The position numbers were made by a program, and so were the translations under genes. DNA of 64,000 nt from the NCBI GenBank assembly GCA_039707465.1, contig CM077644.1, forward strand, positions 100,301,875-100,365,874, in the 5' to 3' direction. The DNA comes from Rhabdophis nuchalis (taxonomy: Eukaryota; Chordata; Lepidosauria; Squamata; Natricidae). Below are positions 21,110 to 32,879 of this stretch, one piece after another; positions within the stretch are counted from its first letter, which is position 1; each line of letters starts with the position of its first letter. The notes under the pieces were generated by a model. That model had not been told where the DNA came from, ran no database searches, and was given only the letters and a program-made list of their open reading frames with translations.

Positions 21110-22635
21110 ACAATGAGGGAAACAATGAAAGAGATATGAAAATCCCTTGCTGGAATGACTCGGTGGATGAATCTAATATTGTGTTTAGGGATATGCATCT
21201 GATCCATGTCTGTAAATCATTTGCAACATTTTGTTGCATGCAAGTAGAGCTGGTTGGTTTATTAACACATGCCATAATCCATCATATCTATTAAAGGAAT
21301 TAATTACATGAAATTTCATGCCAGGAATTTAAGCTTGAATCAATCTGTTGCTGATACAGATCTCCAACAACTCTGGGCCAGCAAAGTCTCAGCCTCTTTA
21401 CATATCTTATAGCATACCTTAATTTTTTTAAGTTATAGTTCTTGCAAAAATAATACCATGTATTTATATTATACAATTATAAACACACATTCAGAAAACT
21501 TGCACTGCAATTTAAATGTAAATTGTTCAGTCTGTATCCTTTGCAAGGAGCTCAGTACTTCACACCTAAAGCTACGGCACATTTTTGACAGGTTGCTGTT
21601 GAGCGAGTCACTGGGGAATTTGAAAGGGAGCCGAAATAATTGCATCTGGATTGGAACATTAGTAGGGAATATTACTGATCCTTGCCTTCATGGCAACAGA
21701 TGACCTGATGCGGTTGCTCAACTTGCATTCATTTTGACTGGTCTCCAACAATATCCTTGCTAAAATGAATGGCAGTCAGGGTCAACTCTATCATTAAGCC
21801 AAGTGAGACAGCTGTCTCGAACAGTGAATGATGGGTGGGAAGGAGCAGCTTTCCTTGCCCTCCCTCAGCCATTATGCCTGAACTGAGCTCTCCCCCAGTC
21901 ATTCTGCTCAGCCTCCACCACACAAGGCTATTACAATGTTTAAAATTTAGTAATTCCAGTGGTGACAGTGTTCATTTGCCTGGATCGGTTGACAGACTCA
22001 CCTAGTTACCTTTTATACTTACAATGCCTTATGAATCCTGACCCCAAATAGGTTATTACACTTGGGAATTCAGCTCAAGAGGCATGTAAAAAAATGTAGA
22101 ATGGTTTCTTTTTATAAAATCCAACTGGAGCTTGAATTTCCCCTTTTTCTCACTCAGTTGGTCTTTGTAATATCTTATGTGTTGCCACTTGAGATCAGGG
22201 ATTGTATGAAGAAGGAGGCATGTGCTATGTAAAACATTACAAAAACTTGCCGTTAACCAATACCTAAATTTTGAAATCAGAACGTTATGGCTGTTTATTT
22301 TAGTTTCAGTCATCTTTACATTTTGGTGATGTTTAAAACAATATTTAGAATTGTTAAAACTGATGAGTTGCACATTAACTTCCAACAAGAATTGTTGCAC
22401 TAGTTTGCCTTATATATAAACATACTTTTGAAAAGGGGAAGGTAAAAGTTTCACACATTTTAGAAAGCTCAGAAAGTTTGAGTTTGGTTTGAATGAAAAT
22501 TGTATCTGTTATATTAAATTTCATCATGAGAAAAAATAGGGATGATAGTATTTGACAGTTAGATTCCTTCCATTTGAATTATTTTGTACTATAATGATGA
22601 ACATTCAGTGAAAGCTTTGCATGACAATTTTCAAG
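21110..22635. other. No gene; mostly unrecognised sequence
   Basis: AT-rich. A GC-richer block at 21780-21930 might be an old DNA-transposon piece, but its ends are unclear. Short frames on either strand show no family signature. Confidence 0.35.
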
Positions 22636-22639
22636 GTTT

Positions 22640-25600
22640 TTTTATTTTTTTTACAAACATAATTTTAAACACATTTGCCATCACAACGCGAGAAAGCGAC
22701 AACATATAAGTAACCAAACTTAACAATAAAGTCCTAATAGTAGGCCTAATATTTAACACCAGCATTTACACTATATATAGCCCATCTAGTTAACCTACCT
22801 ACTTCATCAATTCTTATTCGTCATTAAATTTCTTATTGATATTATTCATCAATATCCGATTTAAACATATATTATTGCTTCGGTTATTATTCGGTCGTTC
22901 CCATATCCAATTATACCACCTCTTCCAGGAGTTATAGAATTCTGAATCCTTTTTTCCTTTAATTAATTTTGTTAATCTATCCGACTCTGCGCACTCATTA
23001 ATTTTATTTATTATCCGTTGGTATTTGATCACTTTTCCATTCCTGGGCAAATGCCAATCTTGCCGCAATAATTATGTGCAACATCAGAAACCATATCTCC
23101 ATATTGATATCTGGGGGTTTAAGTCCTAAAAGGAAGGTTTCTAGTTTCAACTCTAATCGATGTTGGATAATTTCTATTAACCACTGCCTGATCTTTTTCC
23201 AGTATTTAATCGCCATTGGGCAGGTCCACCACTGATGGAAATAGGTCCCCTCTCTGTGGCTACATTTCCAACAATTAGGCATGGTTCCAGGGAACATTCT
23301 GGCAAGTCTTGCCGGGAGTAAGTGCCACCGATATATCATTTTATATATATTCTCCTTATACGAAGCTGCCATTGTCAATTTCATGTTTATGAACCAAATT
23401 TCTTCCCAGCTTTGAAAATCCAGTGTGCGTCCTATGTTCCATCCCCAAGCAATCATACAATCTTTGACCACTTCCTCCCCTACGTCTAATAATGATAGAT
23501 ATGCGTAACACTTGGAGAGCATCCCTTTCTCTTTCCCAAAAAGAACCATGTCCAGTTCTTGTTTATAAGGATATATCCCTTCAGCCTTCTGATCTTTTTT
23601 GTATCTTGAGAATATCTGGGAGTATGGCCACCAATCCATATGGTATCCTTGCAAGGCTAATATTTCTCTGGTCTTCAAATTCCCTTGTGCATCTAAGATC
23701 TCCTCATATGTCAAGATTTTCTCCCCTCTATATCGTGTTGGATAGACAAGGGCTTCCTGAGTAGAAATCCAACAAGGCACCTTCAAATATATCTTCCTCC
23801 TCAACTTCTCCCAAGTATAGCTCAGGGTCCTACGAACAAAATGGTCATAGAAGTGTTTGGGTCACTCAGAACTGGGTCAAATGTAATAATGCCAACCATA
23901 CTGGAGACCCCAGCCTTCAATTGTCAGGAGCCGTGTTCTTCTCAGGGTCATCCACTCTTTTATCCAAATTAATAAAGCCGCCTGATAATAAAGCTGCCAA
24001 TTGGGGAGGCCAAATCCTCCTCTGATTCTAGGTTCCTGCATCATTTTAAGTTTAATTCTGGACTTTTTACCTTGCCAAATGAATTTTGAGACAGCTCTAT
24101 TCATTTCATTGAAAAAAAAAGTTTAGCCAATCTTACAGGGGCCGATTGAAATAAAAATAGCCATTTGGGGAGGATACACATTTTAATAACTGCTATTCTC
24201 CCCATGAGGGAAAGTTGCAGGTTCTTCCATCTGCCGAAATCTTTGACCATCTGCTTGTAAAGATGAACATAGTTATCTTCCTTTATGGAGCTACATCTCC
24301 CTGTCAACCATATTCCCAAATATTTGATCTTATTTATGATCTTCAGATCCACTAGTTCTTCAAGTTGGTGTTTCTCTCTTAGGGTCATATTTTTGACAAG
24401 CATTTTAGTCTTATCTTCGTTAAGAAGTAGACCTGCAATGCTCCCAAACTCCCTAATTAATTCTAACAAATGGGGTCCTGATTCTCTTGGTTCCTCTAGA
24501 ATGAAAGCCAGATCATCAGCATAGGCTTGCACCTTAACCTCCTCCCATCTAATCCTCAGTCCCTTTATCTCATTATTCCGTCTTACTTCTCTCAGTAGAG
24601 GTTCCAAAGTCAAAACAAATAAGAGCGGGGATAAGGGGCAACCCTGTCTTGTGCCTCTATGTATCTCAATCTTCTCTGTTTGGTCTTCCTCAATCAATAC
24701 CCTTGCTGTTTGCTTCTGATATATGGCCTGAATTGCACCTATGAATTTTGTGCCAAAATCCATATAATACATCTGGGATATCATAAAGTCCCAGGAAACC
24801 CGATCAAATGCCTTTTGGGCGTCAACAAAAACTACGGCCATCTGTTTATCCGGGCAGGCCTCAAAATATTCCAGGGTATTCATAAACATCCTCAAATTAT
24901 CCCATAACTGTCGGTTGGGGAGGAAGCCATTCTGATCTGAGTGTATAAAGGTATTAAGAAAGCAGGTAAGTCTTGCTGCTAACACTGCCACAAAAATTTT
25001 ATAATCAGAGTTTAGCAGCGAAATTGGCCTATAATTTCTAAGTGACAAATCAGCCCCTTCCTTAGGAATAATGGAAATAAACGCTTCAGACCACGATGCT
25101 GGAAACTGAGTATCCCTCATCACTCTATTATACAACTCTGTCATATATTTACCAAGTACTCCAAACATCGCCTTATATAGTTCAACCAGTAGCCCATCTG
25201 TACCCGGGGTCTTCCCATTGGCTTGTTTCATCATGGCCACTTCTACTTCCCCTTCCGTTATATCAGCGTTAAGAAGCTGCTTCATAGACTCGGGGACTTG
25301 TGGTAGGTCAGATTTCCTCAAAAACTGTCTGATTCCTTGTGTCTCTTCTCCCCCTTTCTCGTACAATTTGGTAAAAAATTCTTGTGCCACTTTCTTTTTC
25401 CCTTCCTTAGTAGTATGGAAGTTTCCATCCGAATCCTCCATCCCCTCTATTCTACGTTGTTCATCTTCCTTCCTTAGGCGGTATGAGAGCCATCTGTCTG
25501 GCTTATTGCCATTCTCAAAATAATGTTGTTTAGACCATTTAATTTTAGAGGCTAACTCTTCTTTATCTAGCAAGCTAATCTGGTGTTGCCAGAACATCCT

Positions 25601-25800
25601 TTCCTCGACCAAGTGTTCCTGCTCATGCCCTTCCTGCATTCTCTGCTCAACTCTACTGAGATTATTCAGAAGTTCTTTCCATTGTATTCTTTTAATTTTG
25701 CGACAGTTAGCCCCGTATTTAATCAATAAACCCCTCATAACTGCCTTAGCCGTATCCCAAGTATTATAAATTGATGTATCTTCGGTTTTATTCTCTTGGA
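22640..25800 (-). mobile_element. L1-clade LINE, 5'-truncated, ORF2 only
   Basis: Minus-strand element with a T-rich run at its left end (reverse of the A-rich 3' tail), a 3' UTR of about 170 bp (22640-22812) and most of ORF2 after the endonuclease domain. The 5' end is lost near 25800, where a 19-bp perfect hairpin (25779-25821) marks the junction. No clear target duplication was found. The 3' UTR shows no obvious match to those of the ORF1-only elements, so it is not evidently their direct parent. Confidence 0.9.
22814..25738 (-). pseudogene. L1 ORF2 reverse transcriptase, broken
   Basis: The longest piece (24101-25738, 545 codons) holds the RT core: NYRPISLLN near residue 235, FVDAQKAFDRV near 304, GTRQGCPLSPLLF near 362 and the catalytic AYADDLAF near 405 (about 24510-24526). 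The last two Asp coordinate metal for cDNA synthesis. A frameshift at an A-run (about 24110) leads to 23877-24104 (KFIWQGKKSRIK), then a stop and the C-terminal piece 23004-23804 with a CX2CX8HX4C knuckle at about residues 178-195. A last frameshift gives 22814-23068. The N-terminal endonuclease is absent. In an active element this protein nicks the target DNA and copies the RNA there. It is dead in this copy. Confidence 0.92.
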
Positions 25801-25821
25801 TAAAGAGAATAAAACCGAAGA
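25779..25821. repeat. Perfect hairpin at the L1 5' breakpoint
   Basis: Arms of 19 bp (TCTTCGGTTTTATTCTCTT and its complement) with a 5-nt loop, followed by a T run. A fold-back copy of the last L1 bases fits template switching or short 5' inversion during insertion. Confidence 0.8.
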
Positions 25822-25829
25822 TTTTTTTT

Positions 25830-27015
25830 TCACAAACATGTTTGCTTAATGTGTATATTGCCTTTGTACCTATCTTTATGAAATTATTGATTCCTTGTAC
25901 ACATCTAAACTATATTAAGCATCCAAGCAGAGATAAGGCATCAGACTAGTGATGCTACCTACAAAGCCAGGCCAGAAGCCATACTATGCTTCAAAAATAT
26001 GAACATTGCCTCCAAATAAAATATATACATAAGAGGAAAAGTTAAGAAAGAATGAGCAGAAATTAAACTACCAGTTCACAAGGCATCGTCCCGGCATTCA
26101 ACCAGAATCTGAGATTGTTGTAAATAATTAGGCGGGCAACATGATCATCTTAGGATTTACTTAGGATCAACATAGATCAGCGATGCCTTGAGAAATCTTA
26201 AATATAACTTCTAGTTATATAACTTCTAGTTTTTTAAATTGTAAATATCTTGATGGATGCAAAAAAATCAACTAAAATGTGAACTCACACGAGCAGTATC
26301 AACTCACTGATGATTTATACCAATACAATATGTATGATGAAGACAAAACATCACTCTCTCACACATATAAACGTACACATTTTCTTGTACTTCTGAATAA
26401 GTGAAAGTGATCTTTCTTTCTTTTTCAAAAGGGTTATTTCAGAGAGACTACATTTTGTAAAATCTTGCTTTGTAATTCTACAAAGAGCGTAAAATCTGAA
26501 TGGATTAATGTTTATGAACAGGATTGTTCCCATTCATGCCACAAGCACAAAATTGATATCATTCTGTCACCCTGCACAGACATGGATGGATGTTCTCATA
26601 AACATAACTGCCAAAGGCTACATATCTATTTTCATTCTTTCCATTTTCCTTTTTTTTTCTTCTCCCTCCCTAATGTTCTTTCTATAATTGGAATAGTTCT
26701 GTGACTTTCTCATGACATCAGAGAAAGTTCAGGGCTTTGAACGAATCATAGATAAAATGACTTCTAGAGCCAATAATTAAAATACATCCTCATGATTGAA
26801 AATACAATCCTCCAGTTACGGGGGGGAGGGTTTTGGATTTTTTTAAATTCTTCTTAAACAAAGAACATTTAGTATTTTCAATCTCTCAGTTGGATTGGAA
26901 CTGGAAGCCATTAGATGCACTATATTTCCCAGTTCAAGGAGAATTTACTTCGAAATACTTCTTTTTCTTTTTTCTTTTCAAATAAAAAAAAAGCTTCTAG
27001 TCATTATTTTTATAT
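25830..27015. other. No gene or recognised repeat
   Basis: AT-rich sequence. A short direct repeat (ATATAACTTCTAGTT) lies at 26205-26235. No element ends or exon found. Confidence 0.35.
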
Positions 27016-27023
27016 TACACTTA

Positions 27024-27282
27024 CCCCTGTTTCCCTGAAAATAAGACCTCCCCAGATAATAAGCCCAATGGGGCTTTAGAGCACATGCGCTAAAATAAGT
27101 CCTTCCCCGAAAATAAGCCCTCCTTGAAAATAATGCAACACAGCAGCAGCCATGAGGTGACCATGCTTGCCACTACCTGCACCTCAAAAATAATAACACC
27201 ACCCCGAAAATAAGACCAAGCACTTATTTCAAGGGTCAAAAGAAAATAAGACCCTGTCTTATTTTGCGGGGAAACACAGTAT
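27024..27282. mobile_element. MITE with GTTTCCCTGAAAATAAGAC ends
   Basis: Left end TGTTTCCCTGAAAATAAGAC and right end (reverse) TGTTTCCCCGCAAAATAAGA are inverted copies. The interior repeats CCCGAAAATAAGCCC-like units. The class is uncertain; TA-like flanks would fit a Tc1/mariner-type element. Confidence 0.6.
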
Positions 27283-27299
27283 TACCTTCCCTTAGATAT

Positions 27300-27730
27300 G
27301 TGATTAAATGCTGAAGAATAGAGTAGAGAGGAATGATAAAGGTCATGAAGAATGATTGGCGGTATTGGTTATGTTTAGCCTGGAGAAGAGAAAATCTATG
27401 AGAAGATATAATAGCTGCCTTCAAATATCTGAAGGTCTATCTTATAGAAGATACAGCAGAAGTGTTCAGGGTTGTTCCAGAAGAAACAATAAGTTGAATG
27501 TGCGAAAGAAAAACAAGAGTAGATTTTGATTAGATGGCAGGGGAAAACGATATGTACTCTTCAACAATGGAACAGAGAGACTTAGAAGGTGATGCACTCT
27601 CTTTCATTATAAGTGTTTAATCAGAAGCTGTATGACCAACTTTTGGAATCCAGCATTCAGCATTGGAAAAGGTGTTAGGCTAGATAGCCTCCAATATAAT
27701 TCCTAACTCTATTTTCTCTTCTATGAATTA
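27300..27730 (+). mobile_element. CR1 LINE 3' fragment, degraded
   Basis: Follows CR1 ORF2 C-terminus and 3' UTR order: TTAGCCTGGAGAAGAGAAAA, ATAGCTGCCTTCAAATATCT, CTTCAACAATGGAACAGAG, AGTGTTTAATCAGAAGCTGTA, TAGGCTAGATAGCCTCC and TTCCTAACTCTATT. Many indels; no usable frame. Confidence 0.75.
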
Positions 27731-28429
27731 GAATGTAAGACTAGATTGATTAAACACTAAGATCTACAGAAGGCAGGAGAGTCAGGTGAACCCACCTATA
27801 AACAGTGTCATCTGCAGCAAACTGCAATGATAGCGAAAAGATGAGGCACACAGTGTGCAGTCGTGATGCAAATATTGCCATGGCATCCTGATGCCTGACA
27901 AAAATCTGTAAGGCAAGGTGTTGTCATACCAACTGATCATTTGTCTTTCCTTGCTTCCCTGCGGTCACTATGCTTAAAAACCTTCTTCTGATTAGGAATT
28001 TCAATAAGGAGGGGCTCATACTATAGGCTGGTTTAGCAGCATATGCAATTAGATGTGCTTCCAACCCCCTTCAGATTTTAGATCCAAGTTCACAAATATC
28101 TTCAGGGGGGACTTGATACACTCTCTTAGTTTGGTTCAAACCTACCTAATCTTCCCAACCCTTTTTAGCATTTATATATAAAAAGCTAAATGTAGACGGT
28201 CATAAGATATCATGTTCCGTGGAATCGTTCTGAAGATGGACTTATCTTACATTTGAGATCTGAGGCTCTAAGCATTCTTAACTCAAGGGTTATCTGGATT
28301 TATAATGTTATGTATTCTTCCCTTTAATTTCCCTAATGGTGAGCTACTCAAGATGTAAAATGTGCCCAGTAAATAGAATGGCCAAAGGCAAAATGGTCTT
28401 TCCTTCTCCTACTCTGTTTTCTTTCTGTA

Positions 28430-28730
28430 TTTTTAAGTCTAAATATTGGCTTTAATTAACTGGAACTAAAAGTTTGTGAGCACCACAAATCTGGGAACGC
28501 TGTTTATTCAGGTGGCGTGCTGAAAACTCTTATGGTTCTTGTTTAAAAGGCTTTGATTTAATGATTTTCCTTTAGAAGCCTCTAGCGCAAGGCGCTTCCC
28601 TCAAAGTGACTGATTTAGCTGCAGCCTCAAAATATTCCCCTCAGGGTCTCAGTCAAAGCTCATGATTAATTGACATCAGAATGAGGCATAACTGGTCTCA
28701 ATGGGCTGTGGAAATAAAACACATTTTATG
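28430..28730. other. Candidate conserved non-coding block
   Basis: A repeat-free stretch with homeodomain-type cores (TTTAATTAACTGG, GATTTAATGATTTTCC, CATGATTAATTGACATCAG) and low AT-slippage, unlike its neighbours. No open frame with splice ends. The call rests on texture alone and conservation was not tested. Confidence 0.2.
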
Positions 28731-28861
28731 GTTTTTATACGAGGGCTTCTTCCATTTACTAGTAACCACCTGCTACTGTTACTATGTAGAAATTTTAAAG
28801 GTGTGAGAGTTTTCCTTATTGAAAAGGCATTTGCTTGAAATGATAGAGTTTTCTGCTTCAG

Positions 28862-28940
28862 TAGGGATTTGGACTAGAAGACTCCAAGGTAGCTTCCAAC
28901 ACTGTTATTCTGTTCTGTTCTCTTCTGTTCTGTCCTTTAA
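28862..28940 (+). mobile_element. CR1 LINE 3' end (snake-type)
   Basis: Reads TAGGGATTTGGACTAGAAGA, CTCCAAGGTAGCTTCCAAC, then TATTCTGTTCTGTTCTCTT. This is the terminal CR1 sequence followed by the pentamer-like tail that in snakes seeds AATAG-type microsatellites. Confidence 0.7.
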
Positions 28941-29024
28941 ATTTCTCATTTCTTTTTCTGGATCTCATTGATTCCAATTTGGACACTGATTGCTAAAAGG
29001 GCACATCTAAGAGATGTTGTAATG

Positions 29025-29370
29025 GGACGCAGTGGCTAAGACGCTGAGCTTTCAATCAGAAAGGTTGACAGCTCGGTGGTTCGAATCCATAGCGCCGCGT
29101 AATGGAGTGACCTCCCATTACTTGTCCCACCTTCTGCTTACCTAACAGCTCAAAAGCAAGTAAAAATGCAAATAGAAAAATAGGAACCACATTTGGTGGG
29201 AAGGTAAGAGCATTCCATGCACCTTCAGTGTTTAGTCATGCCGGCCACATGACCACAGAGATGTCTTCATACAGTGCTGGCTCTTTGGCTTTGAAACAAA
29301 GATGAGCACCACCTAGAATCAGGAATGTCTAGCACATATGTGCGAGGGGAACCTTTACCTTTACCTTAAC
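29025..29370 (+). mobile_element. tRNA-derived SINE (second family)
   Basis: The head GCAGTGGCTAAGACGCTGAG and B-box-like GGTTCGAATCC are followed by CCCATTACTTGTCCC, GGTGGGAAGGTAAGAGC and the end GCGAGGGGAACCTTTACC. Nearly complete and the clearest forward copy. Confidence 0.8.
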
Positions 29371-29374
29371 AGAT

Positions 29375-30005
29375 ATTGTACTTCCTTTGGAAGTTTGATA
29401 GAAGCAACCTCCGGAATACTCAGACCTTTAAGGTGATAGGCTTTATTTCTAACATAAACTTTTCATTTGTAGACCTGTTAGACAAGACAGTGCATGAGAT
29501 CATATTGCTTAATATTATTATTATCTTGGCAGAGCTTCTATTTTAAATTCAATTTTCTTTTATCACAGCCATACTCAGTAATTGCATGAGGCGTGTGAAT
29601 GTGCACACTAGCAATGGAGTAAAAAAAACCTTACCTGATATTCCTAACTGCCTCCATCTAAGTGAGATGGGTGGAAATATTCCAAGGATCCTAGTGCTGG
29701 GGAGTTCTGTAAAATGAGTGTTGGAAAATGATCTCCAGGATTTTGCTACATTCATAATAGTTGTGGGTAAGTATTCAACACTGTTTTGATAAAATGTGGG
29801 ATAAACTAATGCATTAAATCATAGTCCCAATAACCACTTGCTTTGGGCGTACTATATGCCCAAAGTCACTTGTTTTGTGAAATGGATGACTATATACTTT
29901 TGAGAAACAAACAAACAAACAAACAAACAAATGGTTGATGGGATCTAATCTGCAATTCACTGGGGGGGAAAATCCAAGTTGCAACCATCTTCAAGCAACC
30001 AAGCA
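29375..30005. other. No gene; one short microsatellite
   Basis: Contains (AAAC)n at 29904-29932. Otherwise unrecognised. Confidence 0.35.
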
Positions 30006-30009
30006 AGCA

Positions 30010-30900
30010 GAATAGAGCTGGAAGGAACTTTGGAGGCCTTCTGATCCAACCCCCTGCTCAAGAAGGAGAAGCTATATCATTTCGGACAAATGGTTGTCCA
30101 ATCTCTTCTTTAAAAAAAAACCCAGCATCCACAACTTCTGAAGGCAAGCTGTTCCACTGGTTAATTGTTCTGTCTGTTAGGAAGCTTTTCCTTAATTCCA
30201 GGTTGCTTCTCTCTTTGATTAGTTTCCATCCATTGTTTATTGTCTTGTGTGCTGATGCTTTGGAAAATAAGTTGACCCACTCTTCTTTGCGGCAACCCTT
30301 CAAATATTGGACTATTGCTATTATGTCACACACACACACAGTCCATCTGGCTGTACCCAATTCCTACAACCATTCCTCATATGTTTTTGCCTCCAGGCCC
30401 CTTAATCTTCTTTGTTGTTCTTTGTGCTTTTTTCAAAGTCTCAACATCTTTTTTTGTAATGCGGTGACTTAAACTGGATGTAATATTTCAGGTGTGGCCT
30501 TAGTAAGGTTTTGTAAAGTGGTACTAATACTTCACATGATTTTGATTCTATGTCTCTTATACAACAAAGGATTGTATTAGCTTTTTTGGTTGCTGCTGCA
30601 CACTGCTGGGTCATGTTTAAGTGATCATCCATGAGGACTCCAAGGTCTCTCCCATAGTTACTATTTTTGAGGTAGGTTTCACCTAACCCAGGGGTCCCCA
30701 ACCTTTGCAACTTTAAGTCTGAAGGAGTTCAGCTCCCAGAATTCTCCAGTCAGCAAAGCTGGCTGGAGAATTCTGGGAGCTGAAGTCCTTCAGACTTAAA
30801 GTTGCAAAGGTTGGAGACCCCTGACCTAACCTATACATGTGCCTTTGGTTTTTCCTGCCTAAGTGTAAAGTCTTGCCTAGCTGTAAAATCACCTGAACTA
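30010..30900 (-). mobile_element. CR1 LINE 3' region carrying a hAT MITE
   Basis: The left edge AGAATAGAGCTGGAAGGAAC to CCAACCCCCTGCTC is the CR1 3' end in reverse. Two minus frames give INNGWKLIKERSNLE with INQWNSLPSEVVDA (30058-30360) and RDLGVLMDDHLNM with LVPLYKTLLRPHLKY (30441-30710), the C-terminal part of CR1/L3-type ORF2. They lie in different frames, so the protein is broken. A palindromic hAT MITE (30689-30823) splits the sequence, and CR1 text resumes beyond it to about 30900. Confidence 0.9.
30689..30823. mobile_element. Palindromic hAT-type MITE, copy 2
   Basis: A 135-bp palindrome from CAGGGGTCCCCAACC to GGTTGGAGACCCCTG, with perfect 8-bp duplication ACCTAACC (30681-30688 and 30824-30831). 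Inserted in CR1 sequence. The inner arms (AACTTTAAGTCTGAAGGA) differ from the copies at 14596 and 55188, indicating a subfamily. Confidence 0.95.
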
Positions 30901-30959
30901 AACTATTGAACAAGGATTTGAACAAATCTTATTCAGATTTTCAGACAGAAACATCCTTA

Positions 30960-32080
30960 TCATTTATAGAAAAGGATCTGAAATAAATGTCTGCATATTT
31001 TCTTCTCAAAGCTTTGAGTGTTTGCTTTCTTTAATCTGCAACAAAACTGCTAGTATGCAGCTAAAGAGTGTTTGCCCTCTTATAGTTCTCTCTTATCTCA
31101 GTGGCAGTAAATCTCTATTTGCCAAAGAAAAAAGTGTAATGGGAAATCAACAAGTCCACAAGAAAGCTGGATTAATAATCAAGAGAATCTATAGGTTTGA
31201 TTTATCAAGTCTGGGCCACAGGCACACAGAAGTCCAAAAACAATCCAGGTTCACAAAAGCCAGGCTGAAACATGCAGAGTTATGGCAGGAATGGTTGTAT
31301 ACCACACAGTGTTAGCTGACAATTGTTAGCAGCAACAAAGGCTATTAGGTACAGGCTTGAATTCTATAATAGAGGGTGAGTGCAAGTGTTTCTAATTATA
31401 GGACAATAGCTTGGCCCAATCTCAGCTTGGTTTGGAAGCTCTACCTTGGCTAGTTGTTCTGGATCATGCATTAGCAATTGCTCTCCTAACATTCCTCTGA
31501 GAATAGATCAGGAAGCATGACAAGAGTGTGTTTACTGTATAAAATGTTTGCACAATTAGTTTATGAAAAAAAATCTATCTTTAATTCTTGCTAAAGCTTA
31601 AAAAAGGGTTTTTTTCCTGTGCATAGTTCTATCTATCTTGACATATTAATCAATATCGTCTTATCAAAAGCACATTGTAAGCTGAAAAAGCAAGCAAATC
31701 AGCATGCTTTCAAAACGGATGTCAGCCATGAATTGCCCATGAGCTGGCCAAACTGGTCTGCTTTTGTCAAAACAATGAAAATGCAATAGGCTTGGCCAAA
31801 TTTCATATATGTATGCAACATCATGAGTCGCAAACAAAAAGAGTGGAGATTGTATGACAACCGCATAATTCTGCTTTTGTATTTTGTTCTTCTATTCCCA
31901 CAGAACCCCTCACCACTATAGATGTCTTTCTTCTCATGAGAGGAAAGCAGAACTGAAGTCTCCTGAGAGTTTCTTGTGTTCTTCAGCATCTCTTTGTCAT
32001 TTGCTAGCAAAAACTGTATCAATTGCTACCCAAATTTGATGGGAACCACTTGAAACCACTCTATGATGTTTAGCACTATA
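30960..32080. other. No gene or recognised repeat
   Basis: AT-rich single-copy-like sequence. The short frames at 31022-31315 and 31699-32022 have no family signature or splice context. Confidence 0.35.
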
Positions 32081-32081
32081 G

Positions 32082-32256
32082 ATAAAAGGTAACGGCTCCC
32101 CTCACACATATGTGCTAGTCATTCCTGACTCTAGGGGATGGTGTTCATCTCCGTTTCAAAGCCAAAGAGCAAGTGCTGTCTGGGGACATCTCCATGGTCA
32201 TGTGGCTGGCATGACTAAATGGTAAAGGTGTTACCTTCCCACCAAAGGTGTGAAAA
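32082..32256 (-). mobile_element. tRNA-derived SINE tail fragment
   Basis: Contains the body end of the second SINE family in reverse (CACATATGTGCTAGTCATTCC, CATGTGGCTGGCATGACTAAA). It breaks off at CCCACCAAAGGTG and runs into MITE sequence. Confidence 0.75.
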
Positions 32257-32259
32257 ATG

Positions 32260-32752
32260 GTCATAACTCACTTTTTTGGTGCTTTTTAACTTTGAACGGT
32301 TACTAAATGAATTGTTGTAAGTCGAGGACTACCTGTAGGAATGTCCCAAGGATAGCGGAAGATGCTGTTCACACTTCTAAAGCTAATGAACATTGGAGGC
32401 ATATGGTAAATCCATATGGGTGGTATCTTAGGTAAAGGTAAAGGTTCCCCTCACATATATGTGTTAGTTATTCCCAACTCCAGGGGGTGGCGCTCATGTC
32501 CGTTTCAAAGCCGAAGACTCTCCAGGGTCATGTGGCCAGCATGACTAAATGCCAAAGGTGCACGGAACGCTGTTACCTTCCCACCAAAGGTGATTCCTAT
32601 TTTTCTACTTGCATTTTTACATGCTTTCGAACTGCTAGGTTGGCAGAAGCTGGGACAAGTAATGGGAGCTCACTCCATTGCACGACACTAGGGATTTGAA
32701 CCTTTCTGATTGACAACCTTCGCATCTTAGCCATTGAGCCACTGGATCCCTT
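32260..32752 (-). repeat. Composite unit: MITE end, linker, SINE (inverted copy)
   Basis: Order on the plus strand: about 80 bp of MITE end (to GTCGAGGACTACCTG at about 32335), a linker of about 95 bp (AATGTCCCAAGGATAG ... GGCATATGGTAAATCC), then a reverse SINE (32431-32752). The whole block is the reverse complement of 60078-60575 at roughly 90% identity by eye. Confidence 0.85.
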
Positions 32753-32879
32753 CAGCACTATAGATAGTCCTTGCATAAGGACCACAATTGGGCCCCCGGT
32801 GTTTGGTTTGTAAGTTGTTGCAGTTCTTAAGTGAGTAATCACATGACCTGACTCAATTTTAAGATTGTTCTTACAATGA

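Noticed and set aside
22640..25850. Target duplication for the L1 from similar T-rich and ACAAACAT text at both ends.
   Set aside because: The resemblance falls in low-complexity sequence and on the wrong side of the T run, so it cannot be told from chance.
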